Origin: Labilithrix sp.
Lineage (GTDB): Bacteria; Myxococcota_A; Polyangia; Polyangiales; Polyangiaceae
Length of the DNA stretch: 64,000 nt
Assembly: GCA_019637105.1 (NCBI GenBank)
Contig: JAHBWF010000015.1
Span: 19,908-83,907, forward strand
Direction of reading: 5' to 3'
Part shown: positions 27,129-35,254 of the stretch, piece after piece
Position numbering within the stretch: the stretch's first letter is position 1
How the letters are laid out: each line of letters starts with the position of its first letter
The notes under the pieces: model-generated
The model's database searches: none
What the model saw: the letters and a program-made list of their open reading frames with translations, nothing else
What the model was told of the DNA's origin: nothing
Translations under genes and position numbers: made by a program

Positions 27129-28349
27129 TCAGGCCGGCTTCGCGCTCAGCCGCTTCTTGACGCTCTTCGTGCTGCCGGGCCGGCCGAGGCGCTTGTCGAT
27201 CCACTCGGTCAGCGGCGCCGCGACGTAGATGCTGGAGTACGTGCCGGCGACGATGCCGACGACCATGCCGAAGGCGAAGTCCTTGATGACGCCGGTGCCC
27301 CAGACGAAGAACGCGAGGACCGACAGCATGGTCGCGCCCGACGTGAGGATCGTCCGGGAGAGCGTCTCCGAGACGCTCATGTTGATGATTTCGCCGAACG
27401 ATTTGCCGCGGTGCTTGCCGAGGTTCTCGCGGATGCGGTCGTAGACGACGACGGTGTCGTTCATCGAATACCCGACGATGGTGAGCACGACGGCGATGGT
27501 CGACAGCGTGACCTCGCGATGCGTCACGACGAACGCGCCGAGGACGACGACGGCGTCGTGCGTGCAGGCGAGGACGACGCCGGGCGCGAACCGCAGGTCG
27601 AAGCGGAACGCGAGGTAGATCATGATGAACACGATCGAGAGCGCGACCGCGTTGCGCGCGCTGTCGCGGAGCTGCTTCCCGGCCTTCGGGCCGACCCACT
27701 CGACGCGGAGCGCGTGGTCGGGGACGACGTCGGCGCCGAGCTCCTTGCGGAGGACGTCCATGAGCTGGTCGCCCTTGCTCTGGAGCTGGATCTCGACGCG
27801 GTGATCGCGCTTGTTCACGATCTGCGGGTTCTTGTCCGAGACGCGGAGCGTGACGTTCGGGACGGAGAGCACCTGCGTCTTGACCTTCTCGAGGTCGGGA
27901 TCGGCGTCGTAGCGCACGCTGAGCTTGTCGCCGCCGGCGCTGAACTTCACCTCGGTCGCGCGGGCCTCCTTCGGGCAGGTCGACTCGTCGTCGCCCTCGA
28001 CGCCGAGGCAGAGCGCCTTCTTCAAGGCCTCCTTCGTCGTGTCGTCGACCGTGCTGATCTCTTGGACGCGGATGAGAAACTGGGACGAATCGTCCTGCGT
28101 CTGGACCTGGACGACGTCCGGCTCGGAGAACTGACCCGAGGCGGTGACCGCGTCGCGGATCTTGCCGCCGTCGACCGGCTTCAAGAACGCGACCTCGATC
28201 TCCGTGCCCCCGCGGAAGTCCGTGCCGTAGTTCGGGCCCGGGTAGTAGAGCAGGATGACCGACACGACCGTCAGCACGATGGAGAAGGAGATCCAGTATC
28301 TCCTCACCCGCATGAAGTCGTAGACCTTGTGAGACTTGAAGAACTCCAT
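27129..28349 (-). CDS. secF: Protein translocase subunit SecF
   Basis: The SecF half of the SecDF proton-driven accessory pump that pulls exported proteins across the inner membrane. There is an N-terminal helix (about 17-36) followed by YGTDFRGGTEIEVAF, the conserved first-loop motif. A large periplasmic part of about 170 residues comes next, then the five-helix bundle with LSIVFIMIYLAFRFDLRFAP, YSMNDTVVVYDRIREN (conserved N-D-T-V-V-x-D-R) and GEIINMSVSETLSRTI. The periplasmic region is longer than in Escherichia coli SecF and includes a cysteine pair (ALCLGVEGDDESTC). It lies 68 bases downstream of secD in the same operon. Confidence 0.96.
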   Translation of the reverse strand: MEFFKSHKVYDFMRVRRYWISFSIVLTVVSVILLYYPGPNYGTDFRGGTEIEVAFLKPVDGGKIRDAVTASGQFSEPDVVQVQTQDDSSQFLIRVQEISTVDDTTKEALKKALCLGVEGDDESTCPKEARATEVKFSAGGDKLSVRYDADPDLEKVKTQVLSVPNVTLRVSDKNPQIVNKRDHRVEIQLQSKGDQLMDVLRKELGADVVPDHALRVEWVGPKAGKQLRDSARNAVALSIVFIMIYLAFRFDLRFAPGVVLACTHDAVVVLGAFVVTHREVTLSTIAVVLTIVGYSMNDTVVVYDRIRENLGKHRGKSFGEIINMSVSETLSRTILTSGATMLSVLAFFVWGTGVIKDFAFGMVVGIVAGTYSSIYVAAPLTEWIDKRLGRPGSTKSVKKRLSAKPA

Positions 28350-28417
28350 GTGTCTTTCCGGTTCGGTCTCTCTTCATTCGAGAGGTGTCGCCTCTCGAGA
28401 CGAATTCACCTTCGCCC

Positions 28418-30493
28418 TCAGAACTCCGCGCCGACGCTGAGGCGCTTCACCTTCGCTCCACGCACCCAGTACTCGAAGACGAGGCGGGTGCAGAAGACGC
28501 TGGTGAAGAGGCTGGCGATGATGCCGATGATGAGGGTGATGGCGAAGCCCTTGACCGGGCCGGTGCCGTACTGCGCGAGGATGAGGCCGGAGATGAAGAT
28601 CGTGACGTGGCCGTCGACGATGGCCGAAAAAGCCTTGTCGTAGCCCGCGTCGACCGCCGCGCGGATGCTGCGCCCCGCGCGGAGCTCCTCGCGAATGCGC
28701 TCGTTGATGAGGACGTTCGCGTCGACGGCCATACCGACCGTGAGCGCCAGCCCCGCGATGCCGGGGAGCGTCAGCGTGCCGCTGAAGGACGCGAGGATCG
28801 CGAGCTGGAGCAGGAGGTTGAAGACGACGGCGGCGTCGGCGACGAAGCCGGAGCCGCGGTAGTAGAGGAGCATGAAGGCGAGGACGAGCCCCACGCCCGC
28901 GACCGCGCCCATGGCGCCCTTCGCGATCGCGTCGTCGCCGAGCGTCGGGCCGATGATCGACTCGTTCGACAGCTGGATCGGCGCCGGGAGCGCGCCCGAG
29001 CGGAGCACCATCTCGAGCTTCTCGGCCGACTTGAGCTGCTGATCCGGATCGCCCGCGCCCATCGTGATGCTCGCGCGGCCGCCGCCGATCTTCGAGCGGA
29101 TGACCGGCGCGGAGTTGATCGTGTCGTCGAGGATGATCGCGAAGCGGCGGTTGATGTTGTCGCCGGTGATCTGCTCGAAGCGATCGGCGCCCGCCGGGCT
29201 GAAGGTGATCGCGACGTACACCTCGGGCACGCCGCTCTTCTGGTCGATCGCGCGCTGGGCGTCGGTGATGTACTCGCCCGTCACGTCCGCGCGGCTGCGG
29301 AGGTAGAACGTCCGCCAGCCGTCCTCGGTCGAGTGGCCGGTGTCGGGGTCGTAGTCCTCGGTCTTCTCGTAGCCGACGGTGTGGTCGTCCGGGACGTCGA
29401 GCGTCTTGACGAAGTCCTTCAGCTTGTCGAGCGCGATCTGCATCGCCTTGATGCGAGCGACCTCGTCTTCCTTGGTGCTCTTGCCGTCGAGCTCGGCCGG
29501 GATCTTGATCGAGAAGAACTGGCGACGGGCGCTTTGCTTCTGGCCGTTGACCTCGCCGAGCGGCGCGTTCTCGATGCGGATCTCGATGCCTTCGGGGACG
29601 GTCTTCTCGTCGACCTTGCCGAAGAAGTCCGCCTCGTCGTCCACCATCTTGAACTCGAGGCGGGCGGTCTTGCGGATGATCTCCTTGATCTCCTCGAACT
29701 GGGCGCGGTTCGAGCCGGGCACCTCGACGATGATGTCCTCGTCGCGCGTCGTGACGCTCGCCTCGCGGAGACCGAGCTCGTCGACGCGGCGGTTGACGGT
29801 GTCCTTCGCCTGCGTGACCGCGCGCTCGCGGGTCTGGGTCTCGACCTCGGCGCGCAGCTTGAAGGCGACCTCGCCCTCGCCGCTCTTCATCTGAGCGAGC
29901 TCCTGGGCGAATTTCTTCTGGAAGCGATCGTCGATCATCTTCACGTCGGCGGGGTCCTTGAACTTGATGCGCAGGACCGCGCTCTCCGGCGTGTAGATGT
30001 GGACCTTCTCGTCGAGCAGCTTGAGCTCCGGCTGCTTGAGGAGCCCCTCGCCCTCGTGGATCTTGTAGGCGGTCGCCAGCTCCTGGCGCATCTCGTCCGC
30101 GAACTTGTCGCGCTTGTCGCGCAGGGCCTCTTCGACCTCGACGGTGTAGACCAGGCGCAGGCCTCCCTGGAGGTCGAGGCCCTTGACGACGCCGAACGTG
30201 ATGTTGTCGCGCACGTACTGGGGACAGCGGAAGCGCGCGTGACCGTCCTTGGTCCGGCTGAGGTCCTCGAACGTCGGGAGGAGCACGACGATCGAGCCGA
30301 AGAAGACGGCCGCGACGAAGCCCACCTTGATGCGCCACGCGCTGTCCATGATCGGCAGCGCGGTGACGAGCGCCCAGATCACGGTGAGCCCCATGAGGAC
30401 GACGCCCCAGAAGTTGTCGGCGCGGTAGAAGGCGTAACCGGCAGCGCCGGAGACGGCGATGACGATGAGGGAGTTTCGCTGAGAGCTGGTCAT
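28418..30493 (-). CDS. secD: Protein translocase subunit SecD
   Basis: The SecD half of the SecDF pump. Residues about 10-80 carry the first membrane helices. GLDLQGGLRLVYTVE is the signature first-loop motif. The large periplasmic P1 region follows (TVNRRVDELGLREASVTTRD; the head domain around VPDDHTVGYEKTEDYDPDTG), and the C-terminal six-helix domain contains GALPAPIQL, GIAGLALTVGMAVDANVLIN and ERIREELRAGRS. All conserved elements, including the D and R of the proton path, are visible. At 691 residues it is longer than the E. coli protein, mainly in P1. The gene lies between yajC and secF. Confidence 0.96.
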   Translation of the reverse strand: MTSSQRNSLIVIAVSGAAGYAFYRADNFWGVVLMGLTVIWALVTALPIMDSAWRIKVGFVAAVFFGSIVVLLPTFEDLSRTKDGHARFRCPQYVRDNITFGVVKGLDLQGGLRLVYTVEVEEALRDKRDKFADEMRQELATAYKIHEGEGLLKQPELKLLDEKVHIYTPESAVLRIKFKDPADVKMIDDRFQKKFAQELAQMKSGEGEVAFKLRAEVETQTRERAVTQAKDTVNRRVDELGLREASVTTRDEDIIVEVPGSNRAQFEEIKEIIRKTARLEFKMVDDEADFFGKVDEKTVPEGIEIRIENAPLGEVNGQKQSARRQFFSIKIPAELDGKSTKEDEVARIKAMQIALDKLKDFVKTLDVPDDHTVGYEKTEDYDPDTGHSTEDGWRTFYLRSRADVTGEYITDAQRAIDQKSGVPEVYVAITFSPAGADRFEQITGDNINRRFAIILDDTINSAPVIRSKIGGGRASITMGAGDPDQQLKSAEKLEMVLRSGALPAPIQLSNESIIGPTLGDDAIAKGAMGAVAGVGLVLAFMLLYYRGSGFVADAAVVFNLLLQLAILASFSGTLTLPGIAGLALTVGMAVDANVLINERIREELRAGRSIRAAVDAGYDKAFSAIVDGHVTIFISGLILAQYGTGPVKGFAITLIIGIIASLFTSVFCTRLVFEYWVRGAKVKRLSVGAEF

Positions 30494-30554
30494 CGAGTTG
30501 GGCCCGCTTTCGACGCTGACGGAGACAGGTAGCCGAACCGCCGGTGGCGCAGGT

Positions 30555-30968
30555 TCATTTCTTGTCTGCGGTCGCTTTCGCTTCCTTGAGGTCGGACAGC
30601 TCCTTGTCCGTCTTCGTGGCGGCCTGCGCCTCGAACGACGAGACCGCGCTCGCGAGGACCTGGACCGTCGTCCCCGGCGCGATCTTCACCTTCGCGATGC
30701 GCTCGTCGAGCTCGACGAGCTCGCCGATGAGGCCGGCCTGCGTGACGACCTTGTCGCCCTTCTTGAGGTTCTTGCGCGCCTCCTGCTCCTTCTTCTGGCG
30801 CCGGAAGCTCATGAAGAGGAACGGCACCAGGATCAGGAACGGGAGCAGCATCGTGATCATGCTGCCGCCCGGCGGGCTCTGCTGGGCGGGGGCGCCGGCG
30901 GGCACCTCCTGGGTCGTGCCTGGCGTGCCCTGCTTGGGCTGGACGTTCTGGAAGAAGTAGAGGGACAT
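30555..30968 (-). CDS. yajC: Preprotein translocase subunit YajC
   Basis: YajC accompanies SecDF in the Sec holotranslocon. The ATG at 30968 starts MSLYFFQNVQP, a Pro/Gln/Gly-rich leader of about 38 residues. One membrane helix follows (ITMLLPFLILVPFLFMSF), then the family motif RRQKKEQEARKNLKKGDKVV and a small beta barrel (TQAGLIGELVELDERIAKVK) typical of YajC. The C-terminal 25 residues are a charged coil. First gene of the yajC-secD-secF operon. Confidence 0.93.
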   Translation of the reverse strand: MSLYFFQNVQPKQGTPGTTQEVPAGAPAQQSPPGGSMITMLLPFLILVPFLFMSFRRQKKEQEARKNLKKGDKVVTQAGLIGELVELDERIAKVKIAPGTTVQVLASAVSSFEAQAATKTDKELSDLKEAKATADKK

Positions 30969-31136
30969 CCGACGAGCTCCGGCTCCGCCCCTGCAAAGCC
31001 CCCGGTGGGAGCCGGAGTTCGGGCGAAGAATCGGGGGATTAGTCGAATCGTCCGATGGGGTCAATCGGACCGCGCCGCGGTGCCGGACAGGCTCGGCGTC
31101 GTCCCTGGCGGGTCGTCCCCGGCGGGTCGCCTCTGC

Positions 31137-32108
31137 CTAGTCGTCCTTGGCGCAGCGGAAGCCGACGTTCGGTCCCATCTCGCGGGCGGAGCCCCAGTTG
31201 CGGCTCGTCGTCTTGGCCTGGGAGGGCAGGCTGAGCCAGCCGCCGCCGCGGAGCACGTGGCTGGCTCCCGCGCGGGGAGAGAGGTCCGACACGGCCTCCC
31301 CGTACCAGTCCGCGACCCACTCCTCGACGTTCCCGCTCATGTCGTGGAGCCCGTAGGGGCTCGCGCCCCCGGGGCGGCTCCCGACGCGCGCCGGCCTCTT
31401 GCCGCTGCAGCTCCGCTGCGTCTTCTCGCTCGCGAGCGTGACCGCCGTGCCGCAGCCGGAGGCGCCGCCCCCGCCCCACGGGTACTTGCTCGCGGACGTG
31501 CCGCGCGCGGCGAGCTCCCACTCCACCTCGCGGGGGAGCCGCTTGTTCATCGCGGCGCAGTACGCCTGCGCGCTCGTCCAGGGGACGCACGAGACGGGGA
31601 GCATCGCGTCGCCGAGGTCGTAGGTGCACGACGCGCTCGTCCGCGCGGGCCTCGGGCAGCCGCCGCGCTCGACGCAGGCGCGGTAGGCGCCGACGGTCAC
31701 CTCGGTCTTGTCGATCCAGAACGGCGACACGACGACGACGCGCGCGGGCCGCTCGTTCGGCGGCGCCTTCGTGTCGTCGGATCCCATGGTGAAGCGTCCG
31801 CCGGGGATCCGCACCATGCCGTCCTTGGTCACCGTCGCGACGCGGACGACCGCGGGGTGCTTCGACGCGGGCGCGGACGGCGGGGCGTGATCCGGCTCTT
31901 CGCCGTCGCCGTCGAGATCCGGGCTCGGCGGGGGCTCCGCGGCCTTCGCGTTCGCTCCGGCGGCCGCGTTCGCGCCGGCCGCCTCGCCCGCCGAGGCCGC
32001 GTTCGTCGCGGACCGCCCCGGCGGCGCCGCGTCCTCGGCGAACGCGAGTGGGATCGGGAGCGCGAACGCGAGGACGATCAGGCGTCGCTGCGAGCTCGGA
32101 GACCGCAT
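31137..32108 (-). CDS. SUMF1/FGE-fold exported protein lacking the catalytic cysteines
   Basis: A formylglycine-generating-enzyme-fold protein. A signal peptide (about 8-26, ending LAFAED) precedes an Ala/Pro linker and the fold: RIPGGRFTMGSDD, SPFWIDKTEVTVGAYRACVE, PVSCVPWTSAQAYCAAMNKR, LPREVEWELAARG, ASPYGLHDMSGNVEEWVADW, HVLRGGGWLS and NVGFRCAKDD. In true FGE the active-site cysteine pair lies between the GG(S/G)W strand and the final GFRC. Here that segment (SQAKTTSRNWGSA) has no cysteine, so sulfatase activation is unlikely. Extra cysteines elsewhere probably form disulfides. Similar domains serve as binding modules in myxobacteria. Confidence 0.88.
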   Translation of the reverse strand: MRSPSSQRRLIVLAFALPIPLAFAEDAAPPGRSATNAASAGEAAGANAAAGANAKAAEPPPSPDLDGDGEEPDHAPPSAPASKHPAVVRVATVTKDGMVRIPGGRFTMGSDDTKAPPNERPARVVVVSPFWIDKTEVTVGAYRACVERGGCPRPARTSASCTYDLGDAMLPVSCVPWTSAQAYCAAMNKRLPREVEWELAARGTSASKYPWGGGGASGCGTAVTLASEKTQRSCSGKRPARVGSRPGGASPYGLHDMSGNVEEWVADWYGEAVSDLSPRAGASHVLRGGGWLSLPSQAKTTSRNWGSAREMGPNVGFRCAKDD

Positions 32109-32119
32109 GCTCGCCGTCG

Positions 32120-32125
32120 AATCTA
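32120..32125 (-). promoter_or_regulatory. Candidate extended -10 box TGCTAGATT (minus strand)
   Basis: The box TG-C-TAGATT lies 11 bases before the ATG at 32108 and matches the TGCTAGATC before the gene at 16246. Confidence 0.4.
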
Positions 32126-32144
32126 GCACGCGGCGGCGCGCGGA

Positions 32145-33935
32145 TCAGGCCACGCCGACGGGCCTCCCCGGATCGGGCTCGTCGCGCGGCGCGGAGAGGA
32201 CGTCGCGCGTCGCCTCGAAGGCGCGCCGCGCCACCTCCGGTCGCCTCTGCGCGGCGCCCGGCAGGTTCGCCGACGAGCCGCGCGGCGGCGCCTCCGTCGA
32301 GCGGGGACCTGAGCGCACGCGAGGCGACCGCCGCGGAGCCGCGTCCGGCAGCGACGGCCGCCAGCGACGTCGGGGTGGGCTCCACCTTCGCCGAGCGCGC
32401 GAGAGGCAGAGCGCGCGACGCTCGCGCACGACGGTGCGCGCGGCCTCCGGCAGGACGCCGCTCGGGTCGGCGCCCAGGACGCCGAGGACGGCGCCGTCGG
32501 GCAGCGGCACGACCGCGCCGGCGCTCGCGACGCCGCGCTCGGTCGCGATCACCAGCCGAGGAGCGCGGCGCGCCATCCCTCCCCGCGCGTGATCGCGCGA
32601 GGCCAGGACGTCGACCAGCGCGCCGGCGCCGGGCGTCGTCGCCGTGACGATCCCGTGCGCGCGGAGCCCGACGCCGCTCGCGAGCGACGCGCCGACCGCG
32701 CGGAGCACGGCCTCCGCCGCGGCGACGTCGTCGAGGACGAAGCGGATCGCGATCTCGCGCTCGGGCCGCGGCTCGCCGGACGGCGCGGGGGCCTCCGGCG
32801 CGCGCGTCGCGCGCGGGAGCGAGTGCTCCACGTCCATGAAGGAGAAGACGCGGCGGCCGCGCTCGTCGGCGAGCATGTTCTCGCAGACGGCCGCGAGATC
32901 GGCGACGTCGAACGCCGGCCCCGTCGCGCCGACGAAGAGCTTCGGGATGCGGCCGATGCCGGGGAACCCGGGGGCCCAGGTGATCGCGTCGGTGAACGCG
33001 GACTTCAACTCGCGCGCGAGCAGGCCGCCTTGCGCGAGCGGCTCGTCGGCGGGCTCGAGCACCGTGATCGCGAGCGCGCGCGCGAGCGCCTTCACGAGCC
33101 GCGGCCCGGGGAACGGTCGGAGCGAGGTGACGTGGACCGCGCCGACGTCGTAGCCGCGCGCGCGGAGCTCGCCGGTCGCGTGGAAGAGCGCGTCGCCGAC
33201 GGGCCCGAGCCCGACGAGGACGAGCGGCGACTCGCCGAGCGGGATCTTGTCGAACGTGTCGTGGCGGCGCCCCGAGACCGCGCCGTACTCGCGCAGCGCC
33301 GCGCCGAGCGCGAACGGAGCGCGCTCGGCGAACGCGCGATCGCCCGCGGCGGCGCGGGCGCCGTCCGCCTTGGAGCGCGCGCGCGCCGCCGGACCGACGA
33401 ACGCCTGGACGGCCTTGTCCTCCGGGACGCCGACCATCGCCGCGGCGCGGCCGGCCGCGTGCTGCGCGCGGCCGAGCCCGTGGACGACGACGAACGGCAC
33501 GCCCGAGTCCTCGGCCGCGCGCCGCGCGACCAGCGTGAGATCGAAGGAGTCCTCCGGCCCCGCCGCGGAGAGGACTCCCCAGCCCAGGTCGGTCAGCGCC
33601 GCGAGCTCCTCGGCGCCGTGACCGGCGATCGCGTGCGCGACGATCCCGAGGCGGGCGCTCGCCGCGCGGCGCATCGCGTCACGCGCCGACGCGAGCCGCT
33701 CGACGGGCGCGATCACCGTCGCGCGCGTGCTCTTGTCGGCGAGCGAGCACGCCTCGAGGATGGCGTGGGCGAGGTCGCCGTTCTCGGTCGTGTCGCCGAG
33801 GACGCGGCTGCCCGCGCCCTTCTCGGCGGCGGCGATGGCGCCCGCCACGTCGAGCATCTCCAGACGCGTCGGCGTCGCCGGGCGCGTGGACGAGACGGCC
33901 GGAGACTCCGTCGTGCGGTCGAGCTCATCGTGCAT
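32145..33935 (-). CDS. Pyruvate/2-oxoacid:ferredoxin oxidoreductase-like protein (domains I and II only)
   Basis: The ATG at 33935 is the first that does not run over the upstream lipoprotein. Residues about 15-150 resemble domain I of pyruvate:ferredoxin oxidoreductase (EACSLADKSTRATVIAPVER, GWGVLSAAGPEDSFDLTLVA, VPFVVVHGLGRA). Residues about 220-340 resemble domain II (PLVLVGLGPVGDALFHATGE, GAVHVTSLRPFPGPRLVKAL, ITVLEPADEPLAQGGLLARE, PKLFVGATGPAFDVADLAAV). No thiamine-binding domain or ferredoxin cluster is present, so alone it is not a full enzyme. Between about 32250 and 32400 the frame yields Arg/Ser/Pro-rich sequence, while another frame gives AKVEPTPTSLAAVAAGRG, which looks genuine. 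Two compensating shifts are suspected. Confidence 0.6.
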   Translation of the reverse strand: MHDELDRTTESPAVSSTRPATPTRLEMLDVAGAIAAAEKGAGSRVLGDTTENGDLAHAILEACSLADKSTRATVIAPVERLASARDAMRRAASARLGIVAHAIAGHGAEELAALTDLGWGVLSAAGPEDSFDLTLVARRAAEDSGVPFVVVHGLGRAQHAAGRAAAMVGVPEDKAVQAFVGPAARARSKADGARAAAGDRAFAERAPFALGAALREYGAVSGRRHDTFDKIPLGESPLVLVGLGPVGDALFHATGELRARGYDVGAVHVTSLRPFPGPRLVKALARALAITVLEPADEPLAQGGLLARELKSAFTDAITWAPGFPGIGRIPKLFVGATGPAFDVADLAAVCENMLADERGRRVFSFMDVEHSLPRATRAPEAPAPSGEPRPEREIAIRFVLDDVAAAEAVLRAVGASLASGVGLRAHGIVTATTPGAGALVDVLASRDHARGGMARRAPRLVIATERGVASAGAVVPLPDGAVLGVLGADPSGVLPEAARTVVRERRALCLSRARRRWSPPRRRWRPSLPDAAPRRSPRVRSGPRSTEAPPRGSSANLPGAAQRRPEVARRAFEATRDVLSAPRDEPDPGRPVGVA

Positions 33936-33991
33936 GAAGCGAACGATGCGACAAGGCCCTCGCGTTCGCAAGAGCGTCGGGGACGGCGGGC

Positions 33992-34471
33992 CTATCTCCC
34001 GCCGCCCTGCCCTGGTCCGCCCGACGGCAGCGGCTCGATCCTCGGCGCGGGCGCCGGCCGCAGCGCCGGCGGCGGCGGGTTCGCGCCGCGATCGGGCGGC
34101 AGCGCGGGCGCCGGAGCCGCCGGTCCCGGGCCGAGCCACTTCACGCACACGCCGCTGGCGTGCGCGCGCGAATAGCCTTGGTCGATGAACGCGCGGAGCA
34201 CGGCGTCGCAGCCGAGACGCCCGGCCTTGTCGGTCAGCGCCTTCGCGACGTCCTCGGGGTGCGCCTCGTCGCCGAAGCCGATCGCCTGGACGAGGGCGAT
34301 CTCGTAGTACGGGCGCTCGGGCAGCGGCTGATCGGCCATGTAGAGCTCGACGGTCTTGCCCGTCGGCGGCGCGGGCGCGCGCAATAGCGCCTGGTGCGTC
34401 TCGGTGTGGCCGCACGCCGACGCGACCAGCGCGAACGCGACGAGGGCGAGCGGCGCGCGTCCGTCGCTCAT
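33992..34471 (-). CDS. Lipoprotein of unknown function
   Basis: A 159-residue lipoprotein with a short signal (APLALVAFALVASAC). The mature part contains a small domain (PYYEIALVQAIGFGDEAHPE, VAKALTDKAGRLGCDAVLRA, YSRAHASGVCVKW) recalling small secreted alpha/beta lipoproteins with heavy cysteine use, followed by a long Pro/Ala/Gly-rich tail (PAAPAPALPPDRGANPPPP). Its start overlaps the stop of the gene upstream by four bases, so the two lipoproteins are co-translated and probably act together. The proline tail may cross the peptidoglycan layer. Confidence 0.65.
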   Translation of the reverse strand: MSDGRAPLALVAFALVASACGHTETHQALLRAPAPPTGKTVELYMADQPLPERPYYEIALVQAIGFGDEAHPEDVAKALTDKAGRLGCDAVLRAFIDQGYSRAHASGVCVKWLGPGPAAPAPALPPDRGANPPPPALRPAPAPRIEPLPSGGPGQGGGR

Positions 34472-35100
34472 CGGCGCCGTCCGAAGTCGTCGTCGGCCGG
34501 GGCGGGCGCGCTCTCCGGCGCCGGAGCGCTCTCCGGGGCGGGCGCGCTCTCCGGCGCCGGCGCGCTCTCCGGGGTGGGCGCGCGCTCCGGCGCCGGCGCG
34601 TCGTTCGGGCTCTCCGCCGGCGGCGGGCCGGGCGGGATGAGCGGCGGCCCCGAGGCGCCCGGCAGCTGCGTCGTCATCGCGCGGCCGTACATGGAGACGG
34701 TCATGATCTCGTCATTTGTAGAATACACACGTGTCCCGGCGCAGGTCGCGCCGGTGCCGCACGTGTAATAGAACGTCTCGACGTGGCTGCGCCCGGCGAG
34801 CTCGAAGCGCGCGCGCGTCCCGTCGATGACCGCGACGTTGCCGCCGATCTGCGCGACCTTGCGGACGAACTGCGGGAGCAGCGCGTCGACGCTCCCCTCT
34901 TGCTGCGAGGCGTGGACCTCGACGACGCCGAGGTCCACCGCGCCCGGAGGCGGCTGCCCCATCGCGTAGATCGCGACGGGCCCCGCGTAGGCGGGCAGCT
35001 GCACCGGGCCCGTGCGGATGGCGCTGCCGCCGGCCGACGAGCACCCGGTCGCCGCGAGCGCGGCGGCGGCGAGCACGGTCGGGAGGAGCGCCCGTTTCAT
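34468..35100 (-). CDS. Lipoprotein with C-terminal ESAPAP repeats
   Basis: A 210-residue lipoprotein. The signal ends in LAATGCSSAGG. A domain of about 110 residues follows (VAIYAMGQPPPGAVDLGVVE, LLPQFVRKVAQIGGNVAVID, HVETFYYTCGTGATCAGTRV), with the order strand-helix-strand of DUF4156-like or YbbJ-like small envelope domains and a cysteine pair. The C-terminus is a proline-rich spacer with four near-perfect six-residue units ESAPAP (TPESAPAPESAP and so on), finishing in DDDFGRRR. The start at 35100 is the only good one. It overlaps the following lipoprotein gene by four bases. Confidence 0.65.
   Translation of the reverse strand: MKRALLPTVLAAAALAATGCSSAGGSAIRTGPVQLPAYAGPVAIYAMGQPPPGAVDLGVVEVHASQQEGSVDALLPQFVRKVAQIGGNVAVIDGTRARFELAGRSHVETFYYTCGTGATCAGTRVYSTNDEIMTVSMYGRAMTTQLPGASGPPLIPPGPPPAESPNDAPAPERAPTPESAPAPESAPAPESAPAPESAPAPADDDFGRRR
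34496..34612. repeat. About 18-bp tandem repeat inside a lipoprotein gene
   Basis: Units of the type GCGCTCTCCGGcGCcGGC repeat about six times with single-base variation. They encode ESAPAP/ERAPTP units of the protein at 34468-35100. The repeat is in frame with the gene, and length changes would keep the frame. Confidence 0.75.
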
Positions 35101-35254
35101 GTCCGGATCATGGCGGTCCACCGCGCGATCGGCAACGTGAAACTCGCGAAGCCCAGCCCTTGGAGCACGCTACGGGCCGGGCCTCGCCGCCGCCTCGGCG
35201 AGCGCGGCCCGGATCCACGCGAGCGGCGGCGCCTGCTCCACCGCGCCGCTGGCT

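Noticed and set aside
34496-34612. CRISPR-like or regulatory repeat array
   Set aside because: Units are 18 bases, contiguous without spacers and in frame with a proline-rich protein, so it is a coding tandem repeat.
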